A stretch of 57,268 bases of DNA, from positions 1 to 57,268 of the forward strand of contig JBMFTM010000001.1 in NCBI GenBank assembly GCA_049967035.1, read 5' to 3'. Made by a program: the position numbers and the translations under genes. Of this stretch, positions 42,374-51,450 are shown in pieces. The notes beneath the pieces are model-generated. The model was not told the origin of the DNA. It was given only the letters and a program-made list of their open reading frames with translations, and searched no databases. The DNA is from Acidifodinimicrobium sp049967035. Its GTDB lineage: Archaea > Nanobdellota > Nanobdellia > Parvarchaeales > Parvarchaeaceae. The first letter of the stretch is position 1. Each line of letters starts with the position of its first letter.

Positions 42374-43619
42374 TGAAGTTTATATCTTTCACTAGAATAG
42401 ACGGCACGTGGGTCGGTATGTCATTCTCCCAAGATTTCACATATCTTCCGTTGTTCCCGAAGTATAGTATGTTTTTCATTTGATTAAGGATATTATCACT
42501 TATTCTTAGGTTTTTTATTGCGCCTTTGACTGTTCCCCTCTCAATCAGCAGCACTGCGTCCTTTGGCATAGTTGAATAATCGCCTTTCAATATGTTGTTG
42601 AATCTGGTGTACCACAGGTTATTTATCACAATACATCTTTCAGTCTTGCCTAAAAGTTCATCGTAGGATAAATTTCCATTGTCTATGAACAGGTTCCTTG
42701 GCTCCCCGCTTATTATCCCTGCATTACCATGATTCTTTGCCTTTAAGGCAGCAGCTGTGGTGTTGTTGTGCAGCAATTCCAATAACTTCCCGTCTTTTAC
42801 GATGTAAAAGTTAGAGCATTTTGTGTTCTCATCGTCAAACGGAGTAAACTCAGGCCCATCAAATCTGTCTTGCATGGAGACAACTTCAGATGCTACATAA
42901 GTGTTTATTTTGTCAACTAGAAAGCTTTCATGGTTCAATATATTAAACGCGGATGCAGACTGCGCAAGCATAGAAAACAGTACAGAGCTTGCCATGGGGA
43001 GCAGTATGGCATCAGCTTTGCCTTGAAAGTCCACCCAATTAGGTTTTATGTCAGCTAAGCCTTCTATTTCATTAATCACAGTTTTAGGGTCTATCTTCTC
43101 ATTTTGGCTGTATACCCTGCCATAGGCACCAACATAACTTTTCTTTCCGTTTAAGTTGAGTTCGCTGCTTCCAGTTTGAACTGATATATCTTTACCAAAT
43201 GAGTCCACAGTATGTGTTTTAATTTTGTTTTGCTTTATAGTCCCGTTTAGTGTTATACCAGTTTGTGAAGATTCCTTCAACAAGTCTTCTATTATATTGT
43301 TTTGTTTTGTGTATTTTCCATTGAATATGTATTTTGTCTTTCCAGGGGTTATACCATTGAATTGGGTTTCTCCTACATTATTAAGTAAGTTTACCGCTCT
43401 CTTTACTATTTTATCCTCACTGTCATCTATCTTTGCGTATATGTTTGTCCTCTTTTTCCCTCTTATTACATAGGCTATGATCTGTTCCGACCATTGTTTC
43501 TCTAGTATGGAAACTTTATTGTCGAATATCCTTGTTACCTCTGCTTCAGATATAGCGTAGTTTATAGATGAGGTTATACCCTCTTGTTCTAGCTTTTTGA
43601 TCAGTAAATTCAGGTTAAT
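42360..43619 (-). CDS. tldE: TldE/PmbA-type metalloprotease subunit with AUU start
   Basis: Partner of TldD in a heterodimeric protease that in bacteria matures microcins and degrades peptides. Reading back from clear PmbA-like sequence, the frame stays open to the end of tldD, giving 419 residues (near family length), but contains no ATG, GTG or TTG in the first 112 codons (43619-43284). The likely start is ATT at 43619-43617, which overlaps the tldD TAA (43617-43615) and is preceded by GGTGA six bases upstream. N-terminal sequence NLNLLIKKLEQEG and later ATRIFDNK-like EVTRIFDNKVS resemble the family start. A start at TTG 43283 would drop the N-terminal quarter. Confidence 0.8.
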   Translation of the reverse strand: MNLNLLIKKLEQEGITSSINYAISEAEVTRIFDNKVSILEKQWSEQIIAYVIRGKKRTNIYAKIDDSEDKIVKRAVNLLNNVGETQFNGITPGKTKYIFNGKYTKQNNIIEDLLKESSQTGITLNGTIKQNKIKTHTVDSFGKDISVQTGSSELNLNGKKSYVGAYGRVYSQNEKIDPKTVINEIEGLADIKPNWVDFQGKADAILLPMASSVLFSMLAQSASAFNILNHESFLVDKINTYVASEVVSMQDRFDGPEFTPFDDENTKCSNFYIVKDGKLLELLHNNTTAAALKAKNHGNAGIISGEPRNLFIDNGNLSYDELLGKTERCIVINNLWYTRFNNILKGDYSTMPKDAVLLIERGTVKGAIKNLRISDNILNQMKNILYFGNNGRYVKSWENDIPTHVPSILVKDINFTKSY

Positions 43620-45036
43620 ACACAGTCACCCCCTCAATTAGCATGTTAGGCCCGCCTACAAAAACAGGTATACCCTGCATCGGATCTCCTTTACCGCACT
43701 CCGCAGCGTTAAACTCTAAGTTTTCATCAACAGCAACTACATTATTCCACAGGTTCTTGGTGGTGATCTCTATAACAGGATCCTTTATCATTTCTCTTAT
43801 CTCCCCATTTTTCACATAGTACGCTTCTAAGCCAACATATTTTTGGTTCTCTCTAGTTTCATTTATGTTCCATTCATTGAATGATTTAACATATATCCCT
43901 TCTTTCAGTTGTTCTAGAAGCTCTTTGAATGTTAAGCTACCCGGCGCTACATAAGTATTTGCCATCCTTATTATGGGCTCCATGGCTGCTGTGGAAGATC
44001 TTAGAGCTGCATTGCTTTGCATTCCTATCTTTCTTGAGTAAGCTCTGTCCATCAAGAAGCTGTTAACTATCCCTTTGTCAACAAGCTTTCTCTTCGAAGC
44101 TTTTGTACCTTCGCTGTCGAATTTATAGAAACCATATGAGCCAGGTATAGTAGGGTCATCAAATATGCTGACTTTATCTGAACCTATCCTTCTTCGGTTT
44201 GAGATGTCATTCTTATCGAAGTAAGAGCTGCCTCCTTGTGCTTGCTCCCTCCCCAAAACCCTATCTAATTCTAATGGATGCCCTATGCTTTCATGCGCCA
44301 TTATCCCAGATATCTCGCTTCCAACGATTATATTATACTTCTTTGGCACGGCTTTATTGGTATTTCTTGATACCTTGTGAAGCACATCCACCTCACTCTT
44401 TAGTTTGTTTGTTAACTTAAAGTCCAAATCACGATACGCCCCGGAATATCCTACTTGAATGTAGCGTGTTACTGGATTTAGATCATCTATCACCAAAGTA
44501 ACTAATGAGTTGATGTAAGGGATCTTAGCCTCTATGAAGCTGCCCGCACTATCTATGAATATGCGTCTAGTAAGCGTAAGTCCAAAGAATACATTGTTTG
44601 TCTTGACCTTCTTATTCTGCAGGTATTCGGAGATATGATTTGCGTCTTTACCTAATCTATCCAAACTGATATCTTCAATTTTTTCTTTTCCATCTTTTAC
44701 CTCGTACTTTTCATTTACTGTTTTATCAGTCGAGGATATATCATTTATTTCAAATCCCTTTATTTTGTCCATCTTTTCTTTTAAGTGATTTACAGCGTCG
44801 TAAACATCAAATTTATTTGGGAGATTTAAAGAGGCAAACCCAATCCTTCCCTTCTTGGAGAATCTGACACCTACGAGGACTTCATCCCCCTCCTCAGATA
44901 TGTTCAGCTTCCCATTCGTGATCCATACACCTTTCGAAACACTGCTCTCTAAATTTATCTGCAAAAAATCTACTTGGCTCTTTAATTTCTTACGCAGTCT
45001 TTCAGCAAAATCAATGTGATCATCAAAATCAATCAT
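43615..45036 (-). CDS. tldD: TldD metalloprotease subunit
   Basis: Catalytic partner of TldE, 473 residues. The zinc motif H-E-x3-H appears as HESIGHPLELDRVLG, with the family regions VSIFDDPTIPGSYGFYKFDSEGTKASKR and NAALRSSTAAMEPIIRMANTYV, and the final AAECGKGDPMQGIPVFVGGP. Last residues GVTVY end at a TAA shared with the next gene. Upstream PAC2 lies 11 bases away. Confidence 0.94.
   Translation of the reverse strand: MIDFDDHIDFAERLRKKLKSQVDFLQINLESSVSKGVWITNGKLNISEEGDEVLVGVRFSKKGRIGFASLNLPNKFDVYDAVNHLKEKMDKIKGFEINDISSTDKTVNEKYEVKDGKEKIEDISLDRLGKDANHISEYLQNKKVKTNNVFFGLTLTRRIFIDSAGSFIEAKIPYINSLVTLVIDDLNPVTRYIQVGYSGAYRDLDFKLTNKLKSEVDVLHKVSRNTNKAVPKKYNIIVGSEISGIMAHESIGHPLELDRVLGREQAQGGSSYFDKNDISNRRRIGSDKVSIFDDPTIPGSYGFYKFDSEGTKASKRKLVDKGIVNSFLMDRAYSRKIGMQSNAALRSSTAAMEPIIRMANTYVAPGSLTFKELLEQLKEGIYVKSFNEWNINETRENQKYVGLEAYYVKNGEIREMIKDPVIEITTKNLWNNVVAVDENLEFNAAECGKGDPMQGIPVFVGGPNMLIEGVTVY
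43626..43630 (-). promoter_or_regulatory. tldE: Shine-Dalgarno sequence for the AUU start of tldE
   Basis: Minus-strand GAGGGGGTGA includes GGTGA, complementary to the 3' end of archaeal 16S rRNA (CACCUCC-type tail). Six bases separate it from ATT 43619-43617. It lies inside the last codons of tldD. Confidence 0.6.
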
Positions 45037-45047
45037 AAAAATTGACC

Positions 45048-45746
45048 TTATCCGTAAGTTTCTTCCTTTAAGCTTTTTGTTTGGTTTGTTTTGTTTATTA
45101 AGCTGTTTAATTTACTGACGACCCTCTTGTACTCATTCACTAAATCAGTGGTGTCAATATGAATATCAACCACGTTCTCCAGGGCTTTTATTAGAGATGA
45201 CGCAGCTAACCCATCAGGGATGCTCATGTGGGTCTCTGCCATCAAACCTAAGAATGGAATTTTATTATCCTTCGCTGTCAAAGCTATGCTTGCGTTTATG
45301 CCTATCATAGCGCCGTCTTCCAGCTCCTTTGCATTTTTTATCTCCTTATCAAAGCCTTCAGATATGAAATAAGTTTCACCTTTTTCCTTCTCTTCAGAGG
45401 CTTCTATAGCATCTATCGCAATTATCCCTCTGGCCTTTATCTTTTCGTATAGCTCGAGGATATCCTTTGTAAGCTCATTTATATTTTGTGCAGGTATTGG
45501 AACCTGAGAAGTTATGAAAATAGAATTTCCACCCTCAAATAATCTCACTGGATAATCCAGATGTTTATCTTCGATTATTGCAATTTGACTTAGGCTGCTT
45601 ACTTGAATATGGCCCACTTTTTTGATTATCTTTTTTTGTATCAGATAGTTCGCCGCAAGCAAAGACACAAGCCCCGCAGTCGGAAAAGCGGTAACTATAT
45701 AGTGACCCGGCGTTATCTGCGAATTTAAAACAATTTTATTTTCCAT
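45048..45746 (-). CDS. PAC2-family protein (proteasome assembly chaperone-like)
   Basis: About 232 residues of the PAC2 superfamily (PbaA/PbaB in archaea, PAC1/2 in eukaryotes), with some members in proteasome assembly. Motifs: HYIVTAFPTAGLVSLLAANYLI, SLSQIAIIEDKHLDYPVRLFEG, SQVPIPAQNINELTKDIL and GLMAETHMSIPDGLAASSLIKALE. It starts at ATG 45746; the TATA-like CTTATAAAC at 45766-45774 suggests a leaderless transcript of its own. Same strand as tldD. Confidence 0.85.
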   Translation of the reverse strand: MENKIVLNSQITPGHYIVTAFPTAGLVSLLAANYLIQKKIIKKVGHIQVSSLSQIAIIEDKHLDYPVRLFEGGNSIFITSQVPIPAQNINELTKDILELYEKIKARGIIAIDAIEASEEKEKGETYFISEGFDKEIKNAKELEDGAMIGINASIALTAKDNKIPFLGLMAETHMSIPDGLAASSLIKALENVVDIHIDTTDLVNEYKRVVSKLNSLINKTNQTKSLKEETYG

Positions 45747-45811
45747 TGGAATACTTCTCATTATCAGTTTATAAGTTTTTAGCCGAATAGTGCATTGTAT
45801 GTCTGCCTAAT

Positions 45812-46591
45812 TCACAGCGGGAAATAAGGTATTTTCCCTAAAAATATCATAACACTTACGGCTAATGAGATGACAAAAAATGTAGCCCATATTTTCTTGT
45901 TCCATCTGAAGACCTTTGCCCCATCCAATGGCATTATTGGTATCAAGTTAAACGCACAAAGATAAAAGTTTACGAAAGCTGGTATCGCGAGTATTATCAG
46001 GATAGGGTAAGCAGCTGCTACAGTTAAGTTTAAGTATACGGCTAAAAAGAAAGCAAGATAAAATAATCCAAGGAAAACAAAGCCGAATATCAGATTTATC
46101 TTTGGTCCGGCAAATGATATTATTCCATACCTTTTCCTAAATCCATTTGGATCCATGTACATCTCACTCGGGTCTGGTTCAAAGTATGTCGCCCCAGGTG
46201 CGGCGTATACAAATCCGAACAAGCTGGTTACAAGCGCAAGGAGAAGCCCAAAAATCCACATCCTGAAATGCGCTTCGTACCCATATCTCTGCGCGTCGAA
46301 CTTATGCATTAGCTCGTGCATTATGAATCCACAGGCTATGGCTATCATTGAGCCTATGAATATGTAAATGAAGGAGAATTTACCTAAAATCTGCAGAATT
46401 TGCGACCCCGAAAAGTCATAAAAGAGAGCGTAGGCGAATGCGACTGATAGCGCGAACCATGCGATACCTATATCTATCAATTCTCTTTTGTTGAAACCGT
46501 ACCTGGTATAGTCAATATTGAGTCTAAGATTGAACCTGCGCAACGCATGTCTTTTCCTATGCTTTATTACCCTCGCTCTTCTCTCTACCAT
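45812..46591 (-). CDS. site-2-type membrane metalloprotease (M50)
   Basis: About 259 residues with six to seven membrane segments. Basic N-terminus (MVERRARVIKHRKRHALRRF), then HELMH (92-96) inside a membrane segment and the second zinc site NLIPIMPLDGAKVF near the C-terminus. No PDZ domain is seen. It belongs to the archaeal M50 proteases that cut substrates in the membrane; the substrate is unknown. Overlaps ksgA by 7 bases. Confidence 0.9.
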   Translation of the reverse strand: MVERRARVIKHRKRHALRRFNLRLNIDYTRYGFNKRELIDIGIAWFALSVAFAYALFYDFSGSQILQILGKFSFIYIFIGSMIAIACGFIMHELMHKFDAQRYGYEAHFRMWIFGLLLALVTSLFGFVYAAPGATYFEPDPSEMYMDPNGFRKRYGIISFAGPKINLIFGFVFLGLFYLAFFLAVYLNLTVAAAYPILIILAIPAFVNFYLCAFNLIPIMPLDGAKVFRWNKKIWATFFVISLAVSVMIFLGKIPYFPL

Positions 46592-47367
46592 ATGCCAGCA
46601 GAAACTACCTCTTTGTATAAATCCATTAAGTCATCCAAGCTAAGAAAGAAAACTTTCTCCTTTAAATAGTTCTTGTTGACTTTACTCAGCTTTTCCCTTA
46701 TCGAATCTTTGTCGCTTGTTTTAAGTTTGCTTCTGCTTGACATTATAGCCGTGTAAACGTTCTTTTTTTTGTGTTGGAAAATAAGTTTGCAGAAGTTTAT
46801 GAAGTTGTCATCAATCTTTATGTTTTTTGGTTTTATCTTTATCACTATTGAATCAACTGAGGGAATAGGCCTGAAGTTTGCTTTGCTGACATCCATTATC
46901 TTGGTGATACTGCAAGTATATGTGCAGAATATAGTTAGCATAGAATAATCAGTGTAGCCGGGGGCAGCGAGCATTCTCTCCCCAAACTCCTTCTGATACA
47001 TTAAAACTGCTATAGAGTCCACATGGTTGTTCATAAAGCGGATTATCCTTTCAGTTATAGGTGATGCGATGCTGTAGGGTAGATTTGATATTATCTTATT
47101 TACATCCCCGGGGAAAGGCATCTCTAGAATATCCTGGTTTATGAACTCTATGTTTTTGTAGTTTGAAAGCTTTACCTTTGACTTATCTATTAGGAATAAG
47201 TCTTTCTCGACTGCATACACTTTTTTTGCCTTTGAAGCTATTTTCTCTGTGAGCCTTCCATCCCCGCTCCCTATCTCTAAGACTATATCGTTTTTATCGA
47301 GTTCTGCTGCTTCTATTATCTTGTCCATTATAGCTTTATTCTTCAGGAAAACTTTTGAGTTGTTCAT
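46585..47367 (-). CDS. ksgA: 16S rRNA dimethyladenosine transferase KsgA/Dim1
   Basis: SAM-dependent dimethylation of two adjacent adenosines in the 3'-terminal helix of 16S rRNA, a late step in small-subunit maturation. 260 residues with SAM loop ILEIGSGDGRLTEKI-type (VLEIGSGDGRLTEKIA), acidic EKDLFL and catalytic NLPYSIASPI. Overlaps the GTPase gene (4 bases) and the M50 gene (7 bases), indicating one transcript. Confidence 0.95.
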   Translation of the reverse strand: MNNSKVFLKNKAIMDKIIEAAELDKNDIVLEIGSGDGRLTEKIASKAKKVYAVEKDLFLIDKSKVKLSNYKNIEFINQDILEMPFPGDVNKIISNLPYSIASPITERIIRFMNNHVDSIAVLMYQKEFGERMLAAPGYTDYSMLTIFCTYTCSITKIMDVSKANFRPIPSVDSIVIKIKPKNIKIDDNFINFCKLIFQHKKKNVYTAIMSSRSKLKTSDKDSIREKLSKVNKNYLKEKVFFLSLDDLMDLYKEVVSAGIW

Positions 47368-48503
47368 ACTATTATCTTAATTATCTGCCCATTTTCAAGT
47401 GGTTTGTCATTTCTTATCTTAAGTCCGGTTCTGCAATCTATAGCGCCTTTGTAGTTTTTGGCCACTTCTGTGTGTACTTTCTCTGCTAGATCTTTTGGCG
47501 TTGCATTCTCATCCAAAAGATACGCATCTGGTAGGACTCTTCCCTGGCTGTCTGTGAGCCTTTTCTCATCCACGACAGGAAAGGCAACCTTCCAATTCAT
47601 AGTCTTGAAAACTAGTGCGTTTATGAGTGAATCAACACCAGTCCCTCCAAATTTGTCCAGCATGCCTTTAATCATGTCCAGCGCACCCCGCTGCTGTGGA
47701 TTTATATCTTTTTTTATTTCAAAGCTGCTTCCGTTGTAACTTATAAAACCATGCTTCTCAGCTTCCTTAAGTGTAAGTTCTGCCCCAGCTGAGCAGGGTA
47801 TGAAATCATATTGGAATTTAGATCTCAACTGTTTCAATTTCTCTTCTAGGTTTTCAGTTATATCCATCTTATTGCATGCGATTATCATCTTTTTATCTGA
47901 ATCTAATAAGAAGTCTATGAATTCCCCTAAGTTAGGGTCATCTGGCCGATTTACGTTGAATTTTTTGATTCCCTCTTTTATGGTTTCAAATCTGAACTTT
48001 AATCCGGACAATTCTTTGTACATAGCCTCAGCCAAGCCCTCGCTGCTTTTGACTCTTACCTTATGTATGAGCCCGCCTATCCACGCTGTTAGCTCCTCCC
48101 TAACCATGTTTATGTCCTCAGCTGGGTCATAGCTCTCAGTCTTTTCACCGCTTCCATTGGTTTTTCCTGATATGTCTATGACCTGTATAAGTGCATCAGC
48201 TTCCATTGCGTCTGTTAAGAACTTATTGCCTAGCCCCTTTCCTTTGCTTGCATCCTTTATTAAGCCTGCTACATCTATCAGTTCAAAAGGGACATACCTG
48301 ATTCCATTCACGCACGGCGCATTATGTGGGTTGCATTTCAGTCCAAATTCCTTATCAGGGCAGGTTATCTTTGCATAAGCCACGCCTCGATTAGGTTCGA
48401 TGGTTGTGAAGGGCCTGTCAGCTATCTCCACCTCCTCCATTGTCATCGCTTTAAACAATGTGCTTTTTCCAACATTTGTTCGCCCTATTATCCCTACTTT
48501 CAT
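47364..48503 (-). CDS. YchF/Ygr210-like GTPase with TGS domain
   Basis: OBG-family P-loop NTPase, 379 residues from ATG 48503. G1 is GRTNVGKST, G3 DVAGLIKDASKGKGLGNKFL, G4 NKMD, followed by a C-terminal TGS domain (LPDAYLLDENATPKDLAEKVHTEVAKNYKGAI). Archaeal relatives are linked to ribosomes. The start at MKVGIIGRTNVGK is chosen; the frame can be extended 27 residues upstream, but that would overlap the adjacent membrane protein gene. Overlaps ksgA by 4 bases. Confidence 0.92.
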   Translation of the reverse strand: MKVGIIGRTNVGKSTLFKAMTMEEVEIADRPFTTIEPNRGVAYAKITCPDKEFGLKCNPHNAPCVNGIRYVPFELIDVAGLIKDASKGKGLGNKFLTDAMEADALIQVIDISGKTNGSGEKTESYDPAEDINMVREELTAWIGGLIHKVRVKSSEGLAEAMYKELSGLKFRFETIKEGIKKFNVNRPDDPNLGEFIDFLLDSDKKMIIACNKMDITENLEEKLKQLRSKFQYDFIPCSAGAELTLKEAEKHGFISYNGSSFEIKKDINPQQRGALDMIKGMLDKFGGTGVDSLINALVFKTMNWKVAFPVVDEKRLTDSQGRVLPDAYLLDENATPKDLAEKVHTEVAKNYKGAIDCRTGLKIRNDKPLENGQIIKIIV

Positions 48504-48508
48504 AATTA

Positions 48509-48847
48509 TCAATATAGCATCGCAACTATGAATTCTATTACTAAGAATAACAAGAAATAAAGTATAGACCTCGCGAAATTCCATTTCCTTGCGAAGTAAA
48601 ATGAAAAAGAGAACAGGTTGAATATCACAAGGATAGCGCCGATGGCATAAATCATGGGGTTTAGGAGCCGCATAACCGCTGCAAATAACGCTATTTCAAC
48701 GGCAAATGCAGGCACAAATATTCTGTCAGTGAAGTATTTAGTCAGATTTTTTATCTCCCTTTCACTGTATTCTGCGACTATGTAACTCAATGGAAAACTG
48801 ATTGCAATTATAAGTATTATCGCACTTTCAGCGTATATCCCAATCAT
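48509..48847 (-). CDS. small polytopic membrane protein
   Basis: Unrecognised 112-residue protein, about four hydrophobic segments: about 6-24, 47-63, 66-85 and 92-111, with charged loops (EYSEREIKNLTKYFTDR and ARKWNFARS). Five bases upstream of the GTPase gene on the same strand. Divergent from the flippase gene across a short AT-rich region. Confidence 0.6.
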   Translation of the reverse strand: MIGIYAESAIILIIAISFPLSYIVAEYSEREIKNLTKYFTDRIFVPAFAVEIALFAAVMRLLNPMIYAIGAILVIFNLFSFSFYFARKWNFARSILYFLLFLVIEFIVAMLY

Positions 48848-48906
48848 TTATATTCGTATGTCTTTTATTAATTTAAATATGACAATTAAGTCAAAGTTTG
48901 AGTTTT

Positions 48907-50448
48907 ATGTCAGACGAGATAACTAATGAGCTTACTGAGGAAAGGGTAAAAATTGCTTCTAACAGCTCTTACTCATTTTTAGGGTCGATAGTGAACTATT
49001 TTACATCCTTTTTTATAGGTCTTTTCTTAGCAAGATTCCTGGGACCTACAAATTTCGGTGTTTATTCTCTTGCTGTCACTATATGGTCGATGTTTTTAAC
49101 CTTCTCGTCCATAGGGATAAATGGTTCTCTGCAGTATGCTGTTTCAAAGTATAAAGCTAGAGATGACAGACCGGCTTTGAAGTGGGTGGCCAAAAATTAT
49201 CTGTATCTGATAGTTATAACATCTATCTCACTTAGTGTTGCGATGCTTGTTCTTTCCGGGCCAATTGCTTCATTTTATCATGAACCTATTCTCAGGAATC
49301 TTTTGATAATACTCGCTATAGGTTTGACATTTTACTCACTTGTAAACTCTTTCTATCAGAGCCTCTTCTCTGGGTATCAACTGCAGAAATATCGGTTCAT
49401 AGTGAACGCTACTTTGGACATAATGAGGGTAGGGCAGATATTGGTCCTTTACCTGGGATTAAGCTTGATAGGTGTTATAAGTGTTTATGATGTAAGCTAT
49501 TTTGTGGCGTTCATAATCGCCTTTTTCCTTGCGAGGAAGATAATAAATCATATAAAAGAGGTAAGAAAACCTACCTATGAAGAGAGAAAGGAATTGAGGT
49601 CTTACTCTACATTTACATACACTGGGTCTCTCTTTTCTATATTCTACTCTTCATTTATAGTGATCCTTCTAGGGGTTATAGCGCCTAACATGAGTTTTGT
49701 TGGGTTCTATAGGATAGGTGCAGTTCTTTCTGGCTTGGTAGGCGCTCCTGGAGGGGCTATAGCTATCGCTTTCTTTCCATCCATAACTAAGATGTTCGAG
49801 AAGAAAAATTATGATTATCTATACAGATTGATGAAGGATTCAATCAGGTTTTCTGCTCTTATAACTATACCACTTGTTTTTGGTGCAGCAGTCACAGTTA
49901 ATCCTCTGATTCGCCTGTTTTATCACCAGGAGTTCTTGGGGTCTGCTGGGCCATTTTTAGTGCTCATGACTGGCGTTTTGATAAGTAGCATTCTTTCGCC
50001 TTTAACAACTGTTTTGAGTGCAAGCGGAAAACAGAAATATTCCATGTACTCTACAATCTCAGGCGCAATGGTTGGGATAATATTGTCTATTCTTTTAATA
50101 CCCAGGTTCTTCTCCACAGGGGCGGCTTTGGTTTCATTAGGTGTGACGGTTCTCACTATTACAATAAATCTATATTTCACGAGAAGGTATATAGAGATAA
50201 AACTGCCGATCGGGGCCATAATAAAGGGGACCATTGCAGGGTTACTTATGGTAGGTTTCATACTGTTGCTTCTTGCCAACTTCACTAGGTTGATAGAACT
50301 GCCGTTCATACTGGTTGCTGCCGTTATTTTGTATATATTTCTGCTTTATATCTTCAGAGCGATAAGCAGATCGGACATTATCTTTATACTTATTACGGTA
50401 AGGCTTGGTAGATTAGCGAGATTGTTTGAACAATCTAAAAAGATTTAA
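48907..50448 (+). CDS. polysaccharide/lipid-linked oligosaccharide flippase (Wzx-like)
   Basis: MOP-superfamily transporter, 513 residues, about 14 membrane segments. N-terminus is cytosolic and acidic (MSDEITNELTEERVKIA), followed by SNSSYSFLGSIVNYFTSFFIGLFLARFLGPTNFGVYSLA, typical of Wzx-type proteins that move lipid-linked sugars across the membrane. ATG 48907 is preferred to TTG 48898; TAATTTAAATATGAC about 30 bases upstream gives a short or no leader. AglB lies downstream, so this is a candidate flippase for N-glycosylation precursors, an inference. Confidence 0.85.
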   Translation: MSDEITNELTEERVKIASNSSYSFLGSIVNYFTSFFIGLFLARFLGPTNFGVYSLAVTIWSMFLTFSSIGINGSLQYAVSKYKARDDRPALKWVAKNYLYLIVITSISLSVAMLVLSGPIASFYHEPILRNLLIILAIGLTFYSLVNSFYQSLFSGYQLQKYRFIVNATLDIMRVGQILVLYLGLSLIGVISVYDVSYFVAFIIAFFLARKIINHIKEVRKPTYEERKELRSYSTFTYTGSLFSIFYSSFIVILLGVIAPNMSFVGFYRIGAVLSGLVGAPGGAIAIAFFPSITKMFEKKNYDYLYRLMKDSIRFSALITIPLVFGAAVTVNPLIRLFYHQEFLGSAGPFLVLMTGVLISSILSPLTTVLSASGKQKYSMYSTISGAMVGIILSILLIPRFFSTGAALVSLGVTVLTITINLYFTRRYIEIKLPIGAIIKGTIAGLLMVGFILLLLANFTRLIELPFILVAAVILYIFLLYIFRAISRSDIIFILITVRLGRLARLFEQSKKI

Positions 50449-50471
50449 ACTTGCGTCTACTATTAACGATA

Positions 50472-51230
50472 ATGAAAATAAGCAGCAACATCTTAGATTT
50501 AGAGTTCGATGAGAAGGGGATGTCATTAAAATGCGATGGCGCAAATTTAGCAGCCGATATAAGAAGATTGAATGAGATGAGCGATGTACTTTTCAACAGG
50601 ACCTTCATCAATACCTCCAACAAGAATGACCCACTATATTACATGTTTAGGGGTGTTGGATTTGATAAAAACTCATCTGTGTTCGAAGCACATACCATAC
50701 GGTACGATATAACAGTATTGGATCACTATGACTTAGGTGGTGAATTCAACAAGACCTTGGGCCATTATCATCCAATAGTTGAGGATAACCTTTCTTATCC
50801 AGAGATTTACGAGGTGTTATACGGCGAGGTCTTATATATTCTGCAGAGGGCCAATGAGGATGGATCATATGACGTCAAGCTTATCCATGCCAAGAAAGGT
50901 GATAGAGTTATAATGCTTCCAAATTACGGCCATATAACTGTAAATGTTGGGAGTGGTATTCTTATAGAAGCGAATCTAGTAAATTCTACTTTCAAGTCGA
51001 ATTATAACCCAATGAAACAGAAAAGAGGCGGAGCAGTATATGTTTTGGGTAACAACAACATCGTTATGAATAGAAACTACAACGATTTGAAGGTGGATTA
51101 CTCAGAGGCTACTAAGATAGATTTCTTAGATTATTCAAGGCCTACCATATACGACGAATACGTGGCTCATCCGGAGCACTTTGAGTTCTTGAATAAGCCG
51201 TCTTTGTTGAGAAGTTACAATCTTATATAG
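50472..51230 (+). CDS. pgi: cupin-type glucose-6-phosphate isomerase
   Basis: Metal-dependent archaeal phosphoglucose isomerase, 252 residues. Conserved cupin motif TLGHYH (95-100) followed by PEIYEVLYGEVLYIL (Glu111, Tyr113) and the second cupin motif PNYGHITVNVGSG. Interconverts glucose 6-phosphate and fructose 6-phosphate. Start at ATG 50472 gives the usual N-terminus; TTG 50451 is an upstream option close to the flippase stop. Confidence 0.93.
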   Translation: MKISSNILDLEFDEKGMSLKCDGANLAADIRRLNEMSDVLFNRTFINTSNKNDPLYYMFRGVGFDKNSSVFEAHTIRYDITVLDHYDLGGEFNKTLGHYHPIVEDNLSYPEIYEVLYGEVLYILQRANEDGSYDVKLIHAKKGDRVIMLPNYGHITVNVGSGILIEANLVNSTFKSNYNPMKQKRGGAVYVLGNNNIVMNRNYNDLKVDYSEATKIDFLDYSRPTIYDEYVAHPEHFEFLNKPSLLRSYNLI

Positions 51231-51244
51231 AGTTAAGGTTTAAT

Positions 51245-51450
51245 TAATTCGTCGAGAATTCCCCTTTCGTGAGATGAGAGATGAAAGGCGGTAAGGATAA
51301 GTATTTATGAAAGAAATGGCAAACAAAAATATGCGTAATTATAAATTCAGGCTGTACCCAAACAAGGTAGTGGAAGCAGAACTGGACAGACAGTTGGATT
51401 TATACCGTTGGGAGCCTGAAAAAAGGGGAAATGGAAAACAATGTAAATGA
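51245..51450 (+). mobile_element. IS200/IS605-type left-end relic with TnpB start (copy B)
   Basis: Second copy of the element described at 38963. Homology runs from about 51245 to 51359 with a hairpin (CCTTTCGTGAGATGAGAGATGAAAGG). ATG 51331 opens a 39-codon frame: MRNYKFRLYPNKVVEAELDR with QLDLYRW, the N-terminal helix-turn-helix part of TnpB (usually followed by a -C/Y-R-W/F-V/L-YN helix); after Trp it departs (EPEKRGNGKQCK) and stops at 51448-51450. The frame overlaps the aglB start at 51431. The remainder of TnpB and the right end are missing. Confidence 0.8.

Noticed and set aside
42360..43283. tldE starting at TTG 43283
   Set aside because: This would remove the first 112 codons, which continue in frame and look like the PmbA/TldE N-terminus up to the end of tldD.
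43600..43640. Sequencing error hiding an ATG for tldE
   Set aside because: Cannot be excluded, but the well-spaced GGTGA before ATT and the exact overlap with the tldD stop argue for a real non-AUG start.
49923..50309. Antisense open frame of 128 codons within the flippase gene
   Set aside because: Shadow of the real gene; no family resemblance and no ribosome binding site. The same applies to the antisense frames in rrp42 (4998-5387), nuoN (12116-12463), rpoA1 (30643-31500) and pheS (24722-25219).
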